Positions 1 through 12,720 of a stretch of 64,000 bases of DNA are shown in pieces. A program made the position numbers and the translations under genes. Within the stretch, counting starts at the first letter, position 1, and each line of letters begins with the position of its first letter. The notes beneath the pieces are model-generated. The model saw only the letters and a program-made list of their open reading frames with translations. It had not been told where the DNA came from and ran no database searches. The DNA is from Evernia prunastri (lineage: Eukaryota > Ascomycota > Lecanoromycetes > Lecanorales > Parmeliaceae): the NCBI GenBank assembly GCA_003184365.1, contig NKYR01000001.1, positions 620,001-684,000 of the forward strand, given 5' to 3'.

Positions 1-1567
1 TCCCGGTGAGCCCCTTCCTTCGCCTCGGAATGATCATCAAAGCTAGCTGACGAGGTCGGCTGGAGCGATTGAGAACCAGGACATCCCAAGAGAATGGTTC
101 TCCAACGCACACCAATTTTGGCGCCGTGAAAGTTATTGATACGCCAAAGTCAGTGGCAGAGCCTGCGCGCCGCCGCTGTTCAATTGACCCGGATTCAGAA
201 GACGTCCCTGCTTCTCGAGCGGATGCATATGAACCGTTTCCATCCGCTGTAGCGGACATCCTCTGCAGACTGCTTGGTCTGTTTTTCCTTTGCATCGACT
301 GACCTGGAGCACCATAAAGAGGATTCAAGGCCGTTGAGAAATCTATGCCGGTCTTCCACCGCATTTCAATACTAGGTCGACATGTCTCAGAAACCAGGAC
401 GGTAGCGTGAACTGTGACAAGGACCGTCTGAGCTGAGCTCGTATTCGAAACATCTGGGGCTAGCTCATTCGGCGTAAGGCGGAACAAGAAAGTCGGATTG
501 TCCTTTGGTCTGCATGTCAGAGGCAGTAGAGGCGCGAGGGCCTTTCCCAGATCCTCTGCAGAGCCTTCAGACAGTTGCATATTGACAAGAGTGATGGCTA
601 TGTCCTCGTTCGAAAAAGCTCCCGTTTCAACGTCAAGCGACGCAATAACAGAAGGTCTTCCAGCTCTGCCGTTGGATTTCGAATACCGCACTCGGCTTGA
701 GATCGCTGGTAGACCCCGAAAGGCCATCTGCGTACCCACTCTCAGATTGCCATCGCTGATATATCCATCATGAGTTTTGGAACTGATGATATGTAATCTA
801 GATGCTGCAAGCTTCGGTTCTAATCCATTTAGTGCCGGGTCACCTTTTAAAGACTCTAGAAGATTGATCGACCCTGGGACGCCGCTTGGGAGTAAAGGGT
901 CTTTTGAATGGTCACTAACACCCTCGGTCTGTGGCCTTAAGGTTGCTGAAAGCCTGAAGAAAACCGTAGGGAAGTGTAGCCTTATTCTAGGTCGGCCTGA
1001 GAAAGTTGTTAGTACTGTGTCCTGGAATCTGGAGCGGTCTTTGTCACTCACTTAATAGAGCTCTTGTTGTCCATATCGCAAGTATTATATGAGCGGAATC
1101 ATGTTCTTCGTCTTCCTGTACAACGATAAAAGGGTCTTCTGAAGTATCAACATTGCCGGACCACAAGGTGTCTTCGGTCCTGGACGGTGAGGTCTCCCTA
1201 GGTGTATCGTGACCGCCTGGGGATCTTAATGGAGATCCTCGTGCTTGAATGTCCAGATTTACCGATAGCCGTGTTAGATAGGACTTGAGTGTTGCCTCGT
1301 CCTGATATGGCGTTCGAAGGATAATGTAGATCCGTAGCGATTCATCTACCACGTACCTGGTCATGAGTAAGACGATAGAGCTTCCTAATCTACTGGAGGT
1401 CACCCACCAAAGTACAATAAAGACCTCCGTTCTATGGTGGATATATTGATTGCTCCATCTCGATCCTCGTCACTTACAAAAAGCTCTTCAAAATCGAGCT
1501 CTGTGGTTTGGGGTACAAGGACGTCGAACTTGGAGCTTGCAATGAAACCCTTGCACTGCCCTGACAT
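1..1567 (-). CDS. TRS65: TRAPP-II complex subunit Trs65 (3' end off the window)
   Basis: This is a fungal Trs65-type subunit of the TRAPP-II tethering complex, which acts at the late Golgi in Ypt31/32 activation. I assembled three exons on the minus strand: 1404..1567, 1052..1356 and <1..996. The introns are 47 nt (GTGACC donor) and 55 nt (GTGAGT donor, TACTAAC branch), and all phases agree. The start at 1567 gives MSGQCKGFIASSKFDVLVPQ. The last visible stretch, reading KLVCVGEPFSWDVLVLNRS, resembles the C-terminal immunoglobulin-like region of this family. The gene is truncated only by the window edge, and the C-terminus is missing. It is divergent from PRP40 with about 260 bp between start codons. 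Family assignment rests on recalled resemblance, and the exon 1 donor is weak. Confidence 0.75.
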
Positions 1568-1826
1568 GACTTGTGTCCATAAGGTACAGAGAGGTCAGAC
1601 CCTAAGCTCAATCAAGGCGTATGTGACGCTTGTTGTCGTATGTCTCACAATTCACCTTTGAAGACACAGAGATTTGGCGGCAAGTCCCGCAGAGCCTCAA
1701 TTGGTCAGAAAGAAAATGACTTCCGACTTTCAACGGGCTCTGGCATCATCTAACAAGACCAAGACTCACACCACAGTCTGGCCAGTGCCTTTTAGAAAGG
1801 GAGAAGAGGATCTCAGTATATCAAAA
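1568..1826. promoter_or_regulatory. Divergent promoter between TRS65 and PRP40
   Basis: This short gap separates two start codons facing away from each other, so it must carry both promoters. I see no clear TATA box or operator. The upstream in-frame extension of PRP40 from about 1674 has no ATG that matches the family better than 1827. Confidence 0.5.
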
Positions 1827-4232
1827 ATGAATGGCACCAATGGTGTTACGGCTCCTCCTGGCCTCTGGTCAGAAGCCCGCAATGCTGAGGGTCGTGTCTA
1901 CTACTATAACACTATGACCAAGGCGACTCAGTGGACAAAGCCGACGGAATTAATGACTCCAGCTGAGGTGAGCTACGTAGTTTCCTTATCCTTTCGCGCT
2001 CGATGCTGACATCGTCCAGCGAGCTCTAGCAAATCAGCCATGGAAAGAATACACCGCAGAGGGAGGAAGGAAATACTGGTATAACACAGAATCCAAGCAG
2101 AGCTCATGGGAGATGCCAGAAGTCTACAAAGATGCTCTCGCGCAAACCGCTCCCGCTCCAAAATTGTCAATGCCGTCAGTAGGCCTCCACTACAATGATC
2201 GGCTAGGCTAATCTTTTACAGAGCTCCTCAATTTGTCGCTGGTGGTACCTCTTCCTTTTCTTCATACCCCCAACAGCGCGATAAGGATGATTACGGTGAG
2301 CGCGCTGGGCCGGATAGACAGATAGGCTATGGACAAACAGATCTCAACGGTTCAAAAGGGCCGCCTTTGGCAACACAAAATGAACCAGATTACTCAACGT
2401 TTGAGGAAGCTGAAGCCGCGTTCATCAAGCTCCTTCGAAGATCAAATGTACAGCCAGATTGGTCATGGGAGCAGACTATGCGAGCAACCATCAAAGACCC
2501 CCAGTATCGTGCCCTGAAGGATCCCAAAGACCGCAAGGCGGCATTCGAGAAATATGCAGTCGAGGTCCGGATGCAAGAGAAAGATCGTGCGAAAGAAAGA
2601 TTAGCCAAGCTGCGTGCAGATTTCGGTACGATGTTGCGGAGTCATCCAGAGATCAAGCACTACACTCGATGGAAGACAGCGCGTCCAATCATTGAGGGTG
2701 AGACAATCTTCAGGTCCACAAACGATGATACTGAGCGACGGCAGCTTTTTGAGGAATACATAATCGAGCTTAAGAAGGGGGACATAGAAAGGGAGGCTAT
2801 CACTCGAAAATCTGCCATGGACGAGCTTGTAGGGTTGCTGAAGGCACTCAATCTGGAGCCGTACACAAGATGGTCTGAAGCGCAGGAGGTCATTGAGTCT
2901 AATGAGACATTCCAAGCTGACGATAAGTTCAAGACCCTTAGCAAGTCGGATGTTTTGACAGCTTTTGAAAATCACATCAAGGCTCTTGAACGTACCTTCA
3001 ACGACGAGCGCCAGCGTGAAAAGAATTCGAAACAGAGGAGAGAGCGTCAAAACAGAGACCATTACCTGAATCTGCTTCAAGAGCTCAAGGCAGCCGGAAA
3101 GATCAAGGCAGGGACGAAATGGATGGATATCCTCCCACAAGTCGATGAGGATCCTAGGTATGTAGCTATGCTCGGTCAACCCGGATCAACCCCCCTAGAT
3201 CTCTTCTGGGACATGGTTGAAGAAGAAGAGCGAGCTCTCCGCTCAATACGAAACGATGTCTACGATGTCCTCGAAGACAAGCGCTACGAAATCACTCCTA
3301 AAACTACATCCCAAGACTTCCTGGATGTCATGTCCACGGACCGTCGCACCGCCACCATTTCTCCTGATACCCTTAATCTCATCTTCAATCGTCTCCTCGA
3401 AAAGGTCCTACGACGTACCGAGGACGACAAACATGCATCCGAGCGGCAACAGCGCCGCCTCATCGATGCCCTTCGTTCCAAAATCAAACACCTCGACAAA
3501 CCAGTAATCACCTCTAACACAAATTGGGATTCCATTCGCCCACATATCTCCCATTTCGACGAGTTCAAAGCTCTAGAGACCGACGACCTACGCCGCCAAG
3601 CCTTCGACAAAGTCCTCCGCCGTCTCAAAGAGAAAGAAGACGATCTCGAAAACGAGCGCCGGAGCCACAAACATGACCGCTCACGTACTCGGGATCATCG
3701 CGAGCGGGATCCTCGCAACGGTCACGTCTCTTCGCATCGTCATGGTCCTCCAAATGATAGACATGACCGCCGCCGTGGGAGCCGGACCCCTGAAGTCGAC
3801 GCCTACGAGGCCGAGCGTCGTAAAGCGACGGCAGACCGGGAGCGACAATACCAGAAACACGGCCCCACTGGCCTTTCCCCTCCGCCTCGCTCCCGGGAGC
3901 GCGAAAGCGTTTCCAGTCGTCCTCCGCGTCTAAGTCATTACGATCGAGAACGACGGGATAGAGAAGAAGAGCGTGAGCGTCTTTACCGTACGCGAGGCGA
4001 CCCAAGGGGCGGTAGGGATGAGTTAGATTACGGGGCCGGTGTTAGCGGTGCTGGTGGTAGGAGAAGAAGGGATAGCGAGGCGAGCGGTGAGAGTGGGAGG
4101 AAGAGGGTGAAGAGGGAGGAAGGGAGAAGGAGCACGAGAAGGGAGAAGACGCCGGAACCTGTGGTGCCTGTTAAGGAGGAGCCGGCCGTACATTCCGGGA
4201 GCGAGGAAGGGGAGATGGTTGAGGAGGAGTAA
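1827..4232 (+). CDS. PRP40: Pre-mRNA-processing factor Prp40 (WW-FF protein of U1 snRNP)
   Basis: Prp40 bridges the U1 snRNP at the 5' splice site to branch-point proteins during early spliceosome assembly in the nucleus. Exons are 1827..1967, 2020..2174 and 2222..4232, giving about 768 aa. Two WW domains lie in the first two exons (GLWSEARNAEGRVYYYN and then PWKEYTAEGGRKYWYN). They are followed by about six FF domains between residues 155 and 570, each with the F/W spacing of the family. The tail from about residue 575 is Arg/Asp/Ser/Glu-rich and RS-like (HDRSRTRDHRERDPR). The start at 1827 (MNGTNGVTAPPGLW) places WW1 close to the N-terminus as in relatives. The second intron uses GTCAGT, which is needed to keep phase. 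It is longer than the yeast protein because of the C-terminal tail. Confidence 0.93.
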
Positions 4233-4759
4233 TATCGAAAGGGAGATTACATTGGTCGAGGAATTTTTCTCACTTGACTTCATAACTACACTACGGGCAA
4301 GTGCTTGGACATGTCACAAGCAGGCACATCACTCATGCATACTCACGCAGGAATGGTTGGCCTTTCAAGCATTTCGCATTGTTTGCTTAATAGTCAAGAG
4401 CTTTTAACCATTACAGTAGCAATCAAATGGTTTAGGCATCTAGTAGGACTTCCGATCTCGTGTATCACATTCGTAAACAATTCACCATTTAGACGGCGGT
4501 CACCTAACTTGACCCATCAAAGCTCCTTCAACACCCGACCAGTCGGAGAAGCGTTGTAGCATTGGCACATTGACAGGAGGCAAACCGCCGTCGCCATCGT
4601 TAATCGTCCTCATCGGCGTCCTCGTCAGCACAAGCCTCTTCATACACCAGACCTGCACCGTGCTTACGGGCGCCTACACCAACGCCCGACGTCTTTACAC
4701 CATCACCTGCATTGTGAGGGTTGTCCTCAAAATTTGAATGACTCTTAAAGACGCCCTTT
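4233..4759. other. Convergent intergenic region PRP40/RLI1
   Basis: This stretch holds the 3' regions of two converging genes. Short open frames here, for example on the minus strand at 4600..4794 with an acidic end, lack splice sites or family resemblance. I see no gene. Confidence 0.5.
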
Positions 4760-6892
4760 TCAACTCTCGTTTTCCAGAAAGAAGAACTTTCCACTTAGCT
4801 TCTGCTCCTGGTCCAATTGGCTGTTATACTTGTTAATCCGTGGCCGGAAGCTGTTCGGGTCGCGGCGGAAGGTGACGTCTAGGTTTTTTAGAAATTTGTT
4901 GCAGCCTGTCAGTAGACTCTCTGGGGTGTTTGCTCGGGCGTCGACGGAAGGTTGGCCGTCGAAGACGATAACTCGGTCCGCGAGGTATGTCGCCATAATG
5001 AAATCGTGCTCGACGACGAAAGCAGTTTTCTTAGCGTGCATAATGAAGCGCTTAATGACGCGGGCGGCGATGATACGCTGTTCGGAGTCGAGGTAGGCAC
5101 TTGGTTCGTCGATGAGGTATATGTCGGCTGGCATGCCGAGAGCGAGTACGATGGCGACACGTTGCAACTCACCTCCGGAGAGGTTTTGCACTTCTTGGTC
5201 AATAAAGTCGTCGAGCTTGAGAGGTTTGTAGACGTCTGTCTGGAATTGAGGGTTCAGGAAAGAGGCCTTGATCTTCTTGAAGAATAGCTGGCGGACTGTG
5301 CCTGTGAATTTGGGAGTGATCTTTTGAGGCTTCATGGAGATGTTCATTGGTGGTACGGAGTTCCTGCCGTCAGGCTTTTCGGCGCCAGCGAGCATCCTGC
5401 AGAAGGTCGTTTTTCCAGTGCCGTTTTCTCCCATCATGACAATGATCTCCGAGTCGGTGAATTTGCCTGCGTCGATGCTCAGATGGAAACCGCCAAGGGT
5501 CTTCTCCATAGACGGGTAGCTGTAACTCATTGCTTTATCTGCCAGATACTCGTCTCCCACTTCAGCAATACGGAAGGTAAGGGCCTCCTCGCGGAAACGT
5601 AAGTTCTCAGTAGGGATGTTGCCGTCCAGAAAGATATTGATGCCTTCTCTAACGGACGCAGGCAGGGTAACGACACCGTAGACGGCAGGCTTGCCGTAGA
5701 GGACGCAAATGAAGTCGGAGAGATAGTCGAGAACAGACAAGTCGTGCTCCACCACGATTACGTAGTCATCTGGACGTAGGAGCTTGCGAATGGTTCTGGC
5801 GGCGCTCAGACGCTGCTTGACATCGAGGTAGGATGATGGTTCATCAAACATGTAGCTATCTACGTTAGTGTACTGAATTCATACGAAGTACTGGAGGCAT
5901 ACACATCCGCTTGTTGGACGCAAACAACTCCGATTGCGAACCGCTGAAGCTCTCCACCAGATAGGAGGTTAATGTCTCGGTCGCTCACTTGGTTCAATTC
6001 TGAACCCAAGTCAGCTTTCTCCTCAGCCACAAGGGAAAAGGGCGTACCTAGAACGTCCATAATTTCTTGAATGTTGTCCATTTGGTTTCGTGCTTTTAAC
6101 AAGGCCTCTACCGTTCTGTCCGAACCCTTGACGGCTTTCGGTAATTGGTCGACGTATTGCGGCTTAACGACAGCCTTAAGGTCATCTTCCAGTACTTTGG
6201 TGAAGTAGTCTAGATCCCGTTTAGCATACGCCCAAGATTACGCAGCTGCAGACCTACTCTGAAGCTCAGACCCTCGAAAGTATTTCAAGATCTCTTCCCA
6301 GTCTGGCGGATCTTCATAACGACCCAGGTTGGGCTTCAGCTTGCCACTGAGTATCTTCAACGCAGTACTTTTTCCAATCCCATTGGTTCCCACCAAGCCT
6401 AGAACCTGGCCCGGCCGTGGCATAGGCAACCTATGTAGCTTGAAGCTGTTCGCGGAGTAGCGATGAGTCACTTGTGATTCAAGGTTCGTAGGCAGATTGA
6501 TGATGTTGATGGCGCTGAAGGGGCACTTCTTGACACAGATACCACATCCTATGCACAGACGCTCGGATATAAAGGCTATTTTCGACTCGGAGGTAACCTC
6601 GATACAGAGCTTGCCGGTACGTACTACTGGGCAGGACTTTTTGCACTCTTGACGGCATTTCTGGTAGTATTGTCAGCAAGGTGAACTCAAGTGGGCTTTT
6701 CGGTTATAATACCTTGGGCTTGCACTGCAGGCGAATATTGTTAGCATTTACCATTAAATAGGAAGCTTTGAGATTATTCACCTTGTCATTGCTGACAATG
6801 GCAATACTATGGAGCAAATTCCAGGGTCAATAGGACTTTTCCCAAATTGAAAAACGAATTGTTAATGCATACCGTGTAAGCTTGTCGGTCAT
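4760..6892 (-). CDS. RLI1: ABCE1/Rli1 ribosome-recycling ATPase
   Basis: Rli1 splits ribosomes after termination with Dom34/eRF1 and also takes part in initiation. Seven exons on the minus strand: 6873..6892, 6782..6806, 6713..6724, 6258..6660, 6048..6209, 5903..5999 and 4760..5855. They give 604 aa, close to the 608 of yeast. The eight Fe-S cysteines fall at residues 16, 21, 25, 29, 55, 58, 61 and 65, the same numbering as yeast. Two ABC domains follow: Walker A GTNGIGKST (from residue 110) and GENGTGKTT, with LSGGELQR twice and DEPSSYLD/DEPSAYLD Walker B-D loops. The hinge end DPNSFRPRINK is present. Exon 3 is only 12 nt and carries Cys16. It shares a roughly 360-bp divergent promoter with CHD1. 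Confidence 0.97.
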
Positions 6893-7255
6893 CGGTGAGA
6901 GTGAATGGAGCTTTGTTTGACAGATTAGAGAACCACAAGTGTAAGCCTAAGGCGTCTTGTTTGGCTATGGTGTTGAACTTGAACAAATTCGTAAACACAG
7001 GCAAGAGACAGTATAGTCACACAAGGTTCATTCAGTCTCCGGAGTGTGTGAAAAAAGATTCCGATATTGGCAGACACACATGAGGCTTAGCGGGGTAGCC
7101 CAAGTTTAACCGATAATTGCCGGCCTTCAGCCTTACAACCATCGATGCAGCTTGTCGGATATATTCTTCACTTGACACCTCCATCCTCCGTTCACGACAC
7201 CCTTAAACCACAACTTCTGCAAACATTTTGGACCCATCAAGGCGGCTTCGAAGTC
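6893..7255. promoter_or_regulatory. Divergent promoter between RLI1 and CHD1
   Basis: This is the shared upstream region of RLI1 (start 6892, minus) and CHD1 (start 7256, plus). It contains pyrimidine-rich stretches before 7256 typical of fungal transcription starts. I see no clear operator. Confidence 0.5.
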
Positions 7256-10200
7256 ATGGCTTGTAAGTACATCTTCCTTTCATGCTCCTGTTCATGCCCA
7301 TGATTGCTTTGGTCACCGCTCAAACTTGGCCTGCGGCTGTACATGCCCATCTCCACATTCAGCGAACTCTCTACAACATCTTCAACTATCCTCTTTCTAC
7401 TTAAAAGAGCTTCTGAATATTATCCTGTCTATGTAGGCATCGCTCTACATGTGCCAATGTGAAGCCTGGTGTCATATCTGTTTCCTGTCCCCCAGATACC
7501 TTTTCATCAATTCCATCACCAAGATCTATCCTTCCATCGAATTTATACCATTCTCCCATCTCAGTCAAGACTTCTGGACTTATTGGGCTGCTCCCTGGGT
7601 CGCCTGCTGTCTGTATACCTGCCAGAGATGCGCTGAGCTCCTGTGGCTTTTCGTTGCTGAGCAATGCTAATGTACTGGTGTTATAGCAAGCACCATGATG
7701 TACCAGCAGACATCCTCTACCGCTACCGATCTTACATACTCTAATGGACACCTCTCCCCTCCGTCTACCAAATCTGCATCAAATACGGCTGTGACCCCCG
7801 AAAGTGAGAGCGATCTCTCCGAAGCCACTGATATCCCCAATCCCCCTACTACGATTCTGAATAACGAGCAAAACGACGATCGAGAGAACGAGCAAATGAG
7901 GGTCTCAGAAGATGAATCCTCACAGGATGAGGATGCTCTCGGCTCTGACGATCCTGATTACGATATGGCAACACCGCCTACCGGCAATGCCGGATCACAT
8001 GGTGATGACCGTTCATCATCACAAGATTCGCCTCGACAGCGAAAACGCAAAGCTGGCCCGGAGCATGAGGACTATATGTTGAATGATCCTGAGCTGTACG
8101 GCCTGCGGCGAAGCGTAAGTTGACACCAATCTAAACCTCCATGATGCCGTTAAAAAGGTTATCTAGGGCCGACCTCGTCCATCACGGCAGATCGTATGTG
8201 CCTCAACTTCTACACACCGTTAAAGGGCCTGCTGATAACACTGACAGGTCGATGACGATACTGAGGATGATGACTCTGGATCAGACATCAGAAGCGGGCC
8301 ACCTCGCAAACGACGAAAACATGCCTCTGCTCGAGGTAAGTTCTCTTCTCCGCTACTCTCGTGCTGTCAACCAAGTTTGACACGTTAGTCGCTTTCTAAC
8401 TTCTCTCAGCGTCCAAGCAAAACACTCCTTCAGCACAATCACCATCTGATAGCGAGTCTGACATCGACGCTTATGGTGGATCTCGTCGAGCTGCAGCTAA
8501 AAAGAACAATCGACGATCTGTTCAACCCACTCGTGACATTACCCCTGGTCATGGAGAAGTGCGCTTCTCGACACGGAAAGCCGCCAAAGTGTCCAACTAC
8601 AACGAAGATGACGATGACATGTTCGATGACGAAGCGGATATGCTCCCTCAGAGCTACTGGAGCACTGGGCCGGAGGAAAATGTTCCTGCAATAGATGCGG
8701 TGCTCAATCATCATCTGCGCGAGGATACCAGTCAGTCCCAAAATAGAGTCATTATGGGATCAGACACTGAGTTATCTACAGGTAAAGAAGTCACCGATCC
8801 TGGAAGAGATGATTTCGAATACTATGTGAGCGTCACTGTTCCTTCGTCCTGCCCTCCCATGAGTGCTCGATCCTAACATTCAAAAGATCAAATGGCAAGG
8901 CAAAGCTCACTATCATTCCACCTGGGAGACTAACGCCGCTTTGGCCTCTTGTCGCGGTATACGACGACTCGAGAATTACTTCCGCAAAGTAGTACAAGAA
9001 GATATCCACATGGAGCATGAAAAGGATATCCCACTCGAGGAGCGCGAGAAGTGGAGCCTCGATCGTGAACGTGATGCCGACGCCCTGAAGGATTACACGA
9101 AAGTTGAGCGTGTTATTGGAGATCAGAAAAACGACGACGGGGACATAGAGTATCTTGTGAAGTGTAAGTTACCCGATCATGGCAATGTCAACACTAGATT
9201 GACACGACATAGGGAAAGGACTCTACTACGATTCGTGCACCTGGGAGACTGGTAGCCTGGTCAGCGACATAGCGCAGAACGAGATCGACCGCTATCTGGA
9301 TCGAACCCAATCACTACCACAATCAAATAAGTCAGAGTCCAACCCAAGCACGAGGAGGGTCCATCAACGCATACTGGAGCAACCAACCTACATCAAGCAT
9401 GGAACACTACGTGAGTTCCAGATGTACGGCCTCAACTTCTTGGCTTTCAATTGGTGCAGAGGAAACAATGTGATTCTCGCAGACGAGATGGGCTTAGGGA
9501 AAACTGTCCAAACGGTGGCATTCATGAATTGGCTGCGACATGACAGACAGCAGCAAGGACCTTTCATAGTGGTCGTACCGCTTTCAACAATGCCCTCATG
9601 GGCGGAAACATTCGATAATTGGACCCCCGACGTCAATTATGTGGTCTACAACGGCAATGAAGCTGCCCGTTCTACCATTCGGAAGCACGAGCTTCTAGAG
9701 CACGGTAACACTCGAAAGGCAAAGTTCCACGTTCTCCTCACCACTTATGAGTATATCCTCGCGGATTCAGCGTTTCTGTCTCAAATCAAGTGGCAATTCA
9801 TGGCTGTTGACGAGGCACACCGGCTTAAGAATCGCGAGTCCCAGCTATACGCCAGATTGCTCGACTTTAAGGCACCCAGTCGTCTTCTGATTACCGGTAC
9901 GCCCATGCAAAACACGCTCGGAGAACTTTCCGCTCTAATGGATTTCCTTATGCCTGGAGTCATTCGCATTGACGAGAACATGGACCTCTCATCCAAGGAG
10001 GCCAGCGAGAAGATCAATCAGATGACTGCCGCGATCCAACCTTACATGCTTCGCCGCACCAAGAACAAAGTCGAGAACGACATCCCACAAAAGACTGAGA
10101 AGATCATCCGAGTCGAGCTGTCCGACGTCCAGCTAGATTATTACAAAAACATTCTCACTCGGAATTATACCGCACTCAATGAAGGTGCCAAAGGTCAGAA

Positions 10201-12720
10201 GCAGTCTCTGCTCAACATCATGATGGAGTTGAAGAAAGCCAGCAACCACCCATTCATGTTCCCCAGTGCTGAAGAACGTATCTTGGGTGGCGCTCCACGA
10301 CGTGAAGACATACTCAAGGGTATAATCACCAGTAGTGGCAAAATGATGCTACTCGATCAGCTGCTGGCAAAATTGAGGAAGGATAATCACCGTGTCCTCA
10401 TCTTCAGCCAGATGGTCAAAATGCTTGACATTCTAGGAGACTACTTACATCTTCGCAACTACCAGTTTCAGCGCCTTGACGGTACGATAGCTGCTGGACC
10501 TCGTCGGATGGCCATCGATCATTTCAATGCTCCAGACAGCAACGATTTCTGCTTTCTCCTTTCAACGAGAGCGGGGGGTCTGGGAATCAATTTGATGACT
10601 GCTGACACAGTCATCTTGTTTGACTCCGATTGGAATCCTCAAGCCGATCTCCAGGCGATGGCTCGTGCTCATCGTATCGGGCAAACAAAGCCGGTCAACA
10701 TATACAGACTCGTCTCAAAGGAGACAGTCGAAGAAGAGGTCCTTGAGCGGGCCCGCAACAAGCTCATGCTCGAATTTATCACGATACAGCGTGGCGTTAC
10801 AGACAAAGACGCGAAAGAGCTGACCGACAGAATGGCACGTGTGGGCAAAGCTATAGCAGAGCCCAATTCTTCTGAGGACATCTCGCGCATACTCAAGCGT
10901 CGTGGAGAGAAGATGTTTCAGCAGTCTGGCAATCAGAAGAAACTCGAAGAACTTGACATTGAATCTGTGCTGGAGAACGCCGAGGAGCATCAGACCGAAC
11001 AGCCCGAGGGCATTGCGGCGGACGGCGGTGAAGAGTTTCTTAAGAGTTTCGAGTATCTGGATGTCAAGATTGACCTCGAGTGGGATCAGATCATTCCTAA
11101 AGATCAGCTTGATGAGATCAAGGCGGAAGAGAAGAAGAAGGCAGATGATCGCTATCTTGCCGATGTCATTGAGCAAAATGCGCCCAGGAAGAGAAAGCAA
11201 GCTGACGAGGAGCGAGAAGAGCGGGCTGCGAAGAAGCGCGCAAGAGACCTTGCGGCAATCGAAGCAGGTGCAGAAGATTCCGATCAACGGCCTGGTCAAG
11301 ACCCAAAACGCCCACTGAGCGAGAAAGAAGTCCGCAACCTGATACGTGGCTATCTACGATTTGGCTCCATCGACGACAGAGGAGATGAGTTAGTCCAAGA
11401 GGCTCGACTGACCTCCAGAGATCGCGGTCTTTTGAAAGCTTCCCTGCAGGAGATCATCGATGTGGCGTCCAAACTCATGAAGGAAGAGCAGGACCGCATC
11501 GACGCCCTGGAACGCCAGCATGGCAAGACTTTGACCAAGAAGGACAGAAAAGCAGTACTCTTCGATTTCAAAGGTGTGAAACGTATCAATGCAGAGACGA
11601 TCGTAGAACGTCCTGGCGAGATGCGAATGCTGAAAGAAGTGACTGGGCAATCCCAGGATCCCAAAAAGTTTCGAATACCCGAGGCATCGAAGGGAGCGAC
11701 CTACACCTGCGATTGGGGCTCCAAAGAGGATGGAATGCTTTGCGTTGGGATCGTCCGACATGGCTATGGTGCATGGGTGCAGATTCGTGACGACGCCGAC
11801 TTGGCTTTGGGCGATAAGTTCTTCTTGGAGGAGCATCGTGTCGAGAAAAAAGAGGAGCGTAGCAAGGGCGAAGAAAAGAGTGTCAAGTCGCCCGGCGCAG
11901 TGCATCTTGTCCGGCGTGCCGACTATCTGCTCTCGGTGCTCAAAGAGAAGACGAGCGGAGGTACTAATCTCGCTGCAAAACGCGCGGTCGAAAATCATCA
12001 CCGAAACAACAAGAAAAACGGCATGTATGCTAAAGTCGCGGACAGCCGGACGAGTGTATCAGCTTCACCTGCTCCATCGTCCGCTCGAAGAGGGCACCGC
12101 GAGTCTGAAAAGCGTCGCAACCGCAATAGCACCGAAAGACGCATTTCTAACGGGGAGCAGAATGGTCATACCCCCAGAGGTGACATTCGACCTAGGCCTA
12201 GTGGTGACCGGAGACATGAAGAGCGTCGACACCCCTCACCGCATCACCAGCATCAACTCCATGCGAATGCATCGAAAGTCGTCGTTTCGCTTTTGTGGAA
12301 GGTCTTCCTTCCTGTTAGGTCAAGTTTGCTAGCGGTGCGAGGTGCCACAAGAGAAGGTGTGCGGGACAAGCACGCCCGGGCGAGGATTTTGAGAGAGGAG
12401 TTGGTCAAGATTGGGAATCATGTGGCGCATATGGTGGCCGAAGATGAACAAACGACTGAAGAGACGGAAGCTTCGTTCTGGTAAGTCACCTCCACTGGGT
12501 CGTTCAATTGTACTGCTCAACTAATCGGTTTCGCAGGGACTACGTGGCGGACTATTGGCCCAATGTGGGAACTCCCGGAAGCAACATAAGGAACATGTAC
12601 GACCGTATCGCAAGTTCAGCGTCCGGAGCCGCACCACCGGCTCCACGAGAGCCTACCGTAAAGGTAGAGCTACCGCACGCGAACGGTCAAATCAACGGTG
12701 TCGCCGTGAAGCAAGAATAG
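7256..12720 (+). CDS. CHD1: Chromodomain helicase Chd1 (ATP-dependent nucleosome remodeller)
   Basis: Chd1 spaces nucleosomes over transcribed genes. Exons: 7256..7262, 7687..8114, 8248..8335, 8410..8825, 8887..9163, 9213..12480 and 12537..12720, about 1555 aa. Order: an acidic Ser-rich N-terminus; a double chromodomain (IKWQGKAHYHSTWE and, across the exon 5/6 junction, YLVKWKGLYYDSCTWE); a Snf2 ATPase with DEMGLGKT at residues 496-503 and DEAH at 605-608; a helicase C lobe with TRAGGLGINL and the arginine-finger segment AHRIGQ; a SANT/SLIDE-like linker; and a C-terminal helical CHDCT2-type domain (HVAHMVAEDEQ, then DYVADYWPN). The first coding exon is only ATGGCTT followed by GTAAGT. It joins in frame to 7687 across a 424-nt intron. 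The alternative start is the ATG at 7695, which would make the first intron 5'-UTR. Confidence 0.94.

Noticed and set aside
4600..4794. 64-aa minus-strand ORF past the RLI1 stop
   Set aside because: RLI1 already ends at its normal C-terminus, and this frame is out of phase with it.
7401..7751. 116-aa minus-strand ORF over the CHD1 first intron
   Set aside because: It overlaps CHD1 exon 2 and has no recognisable family.
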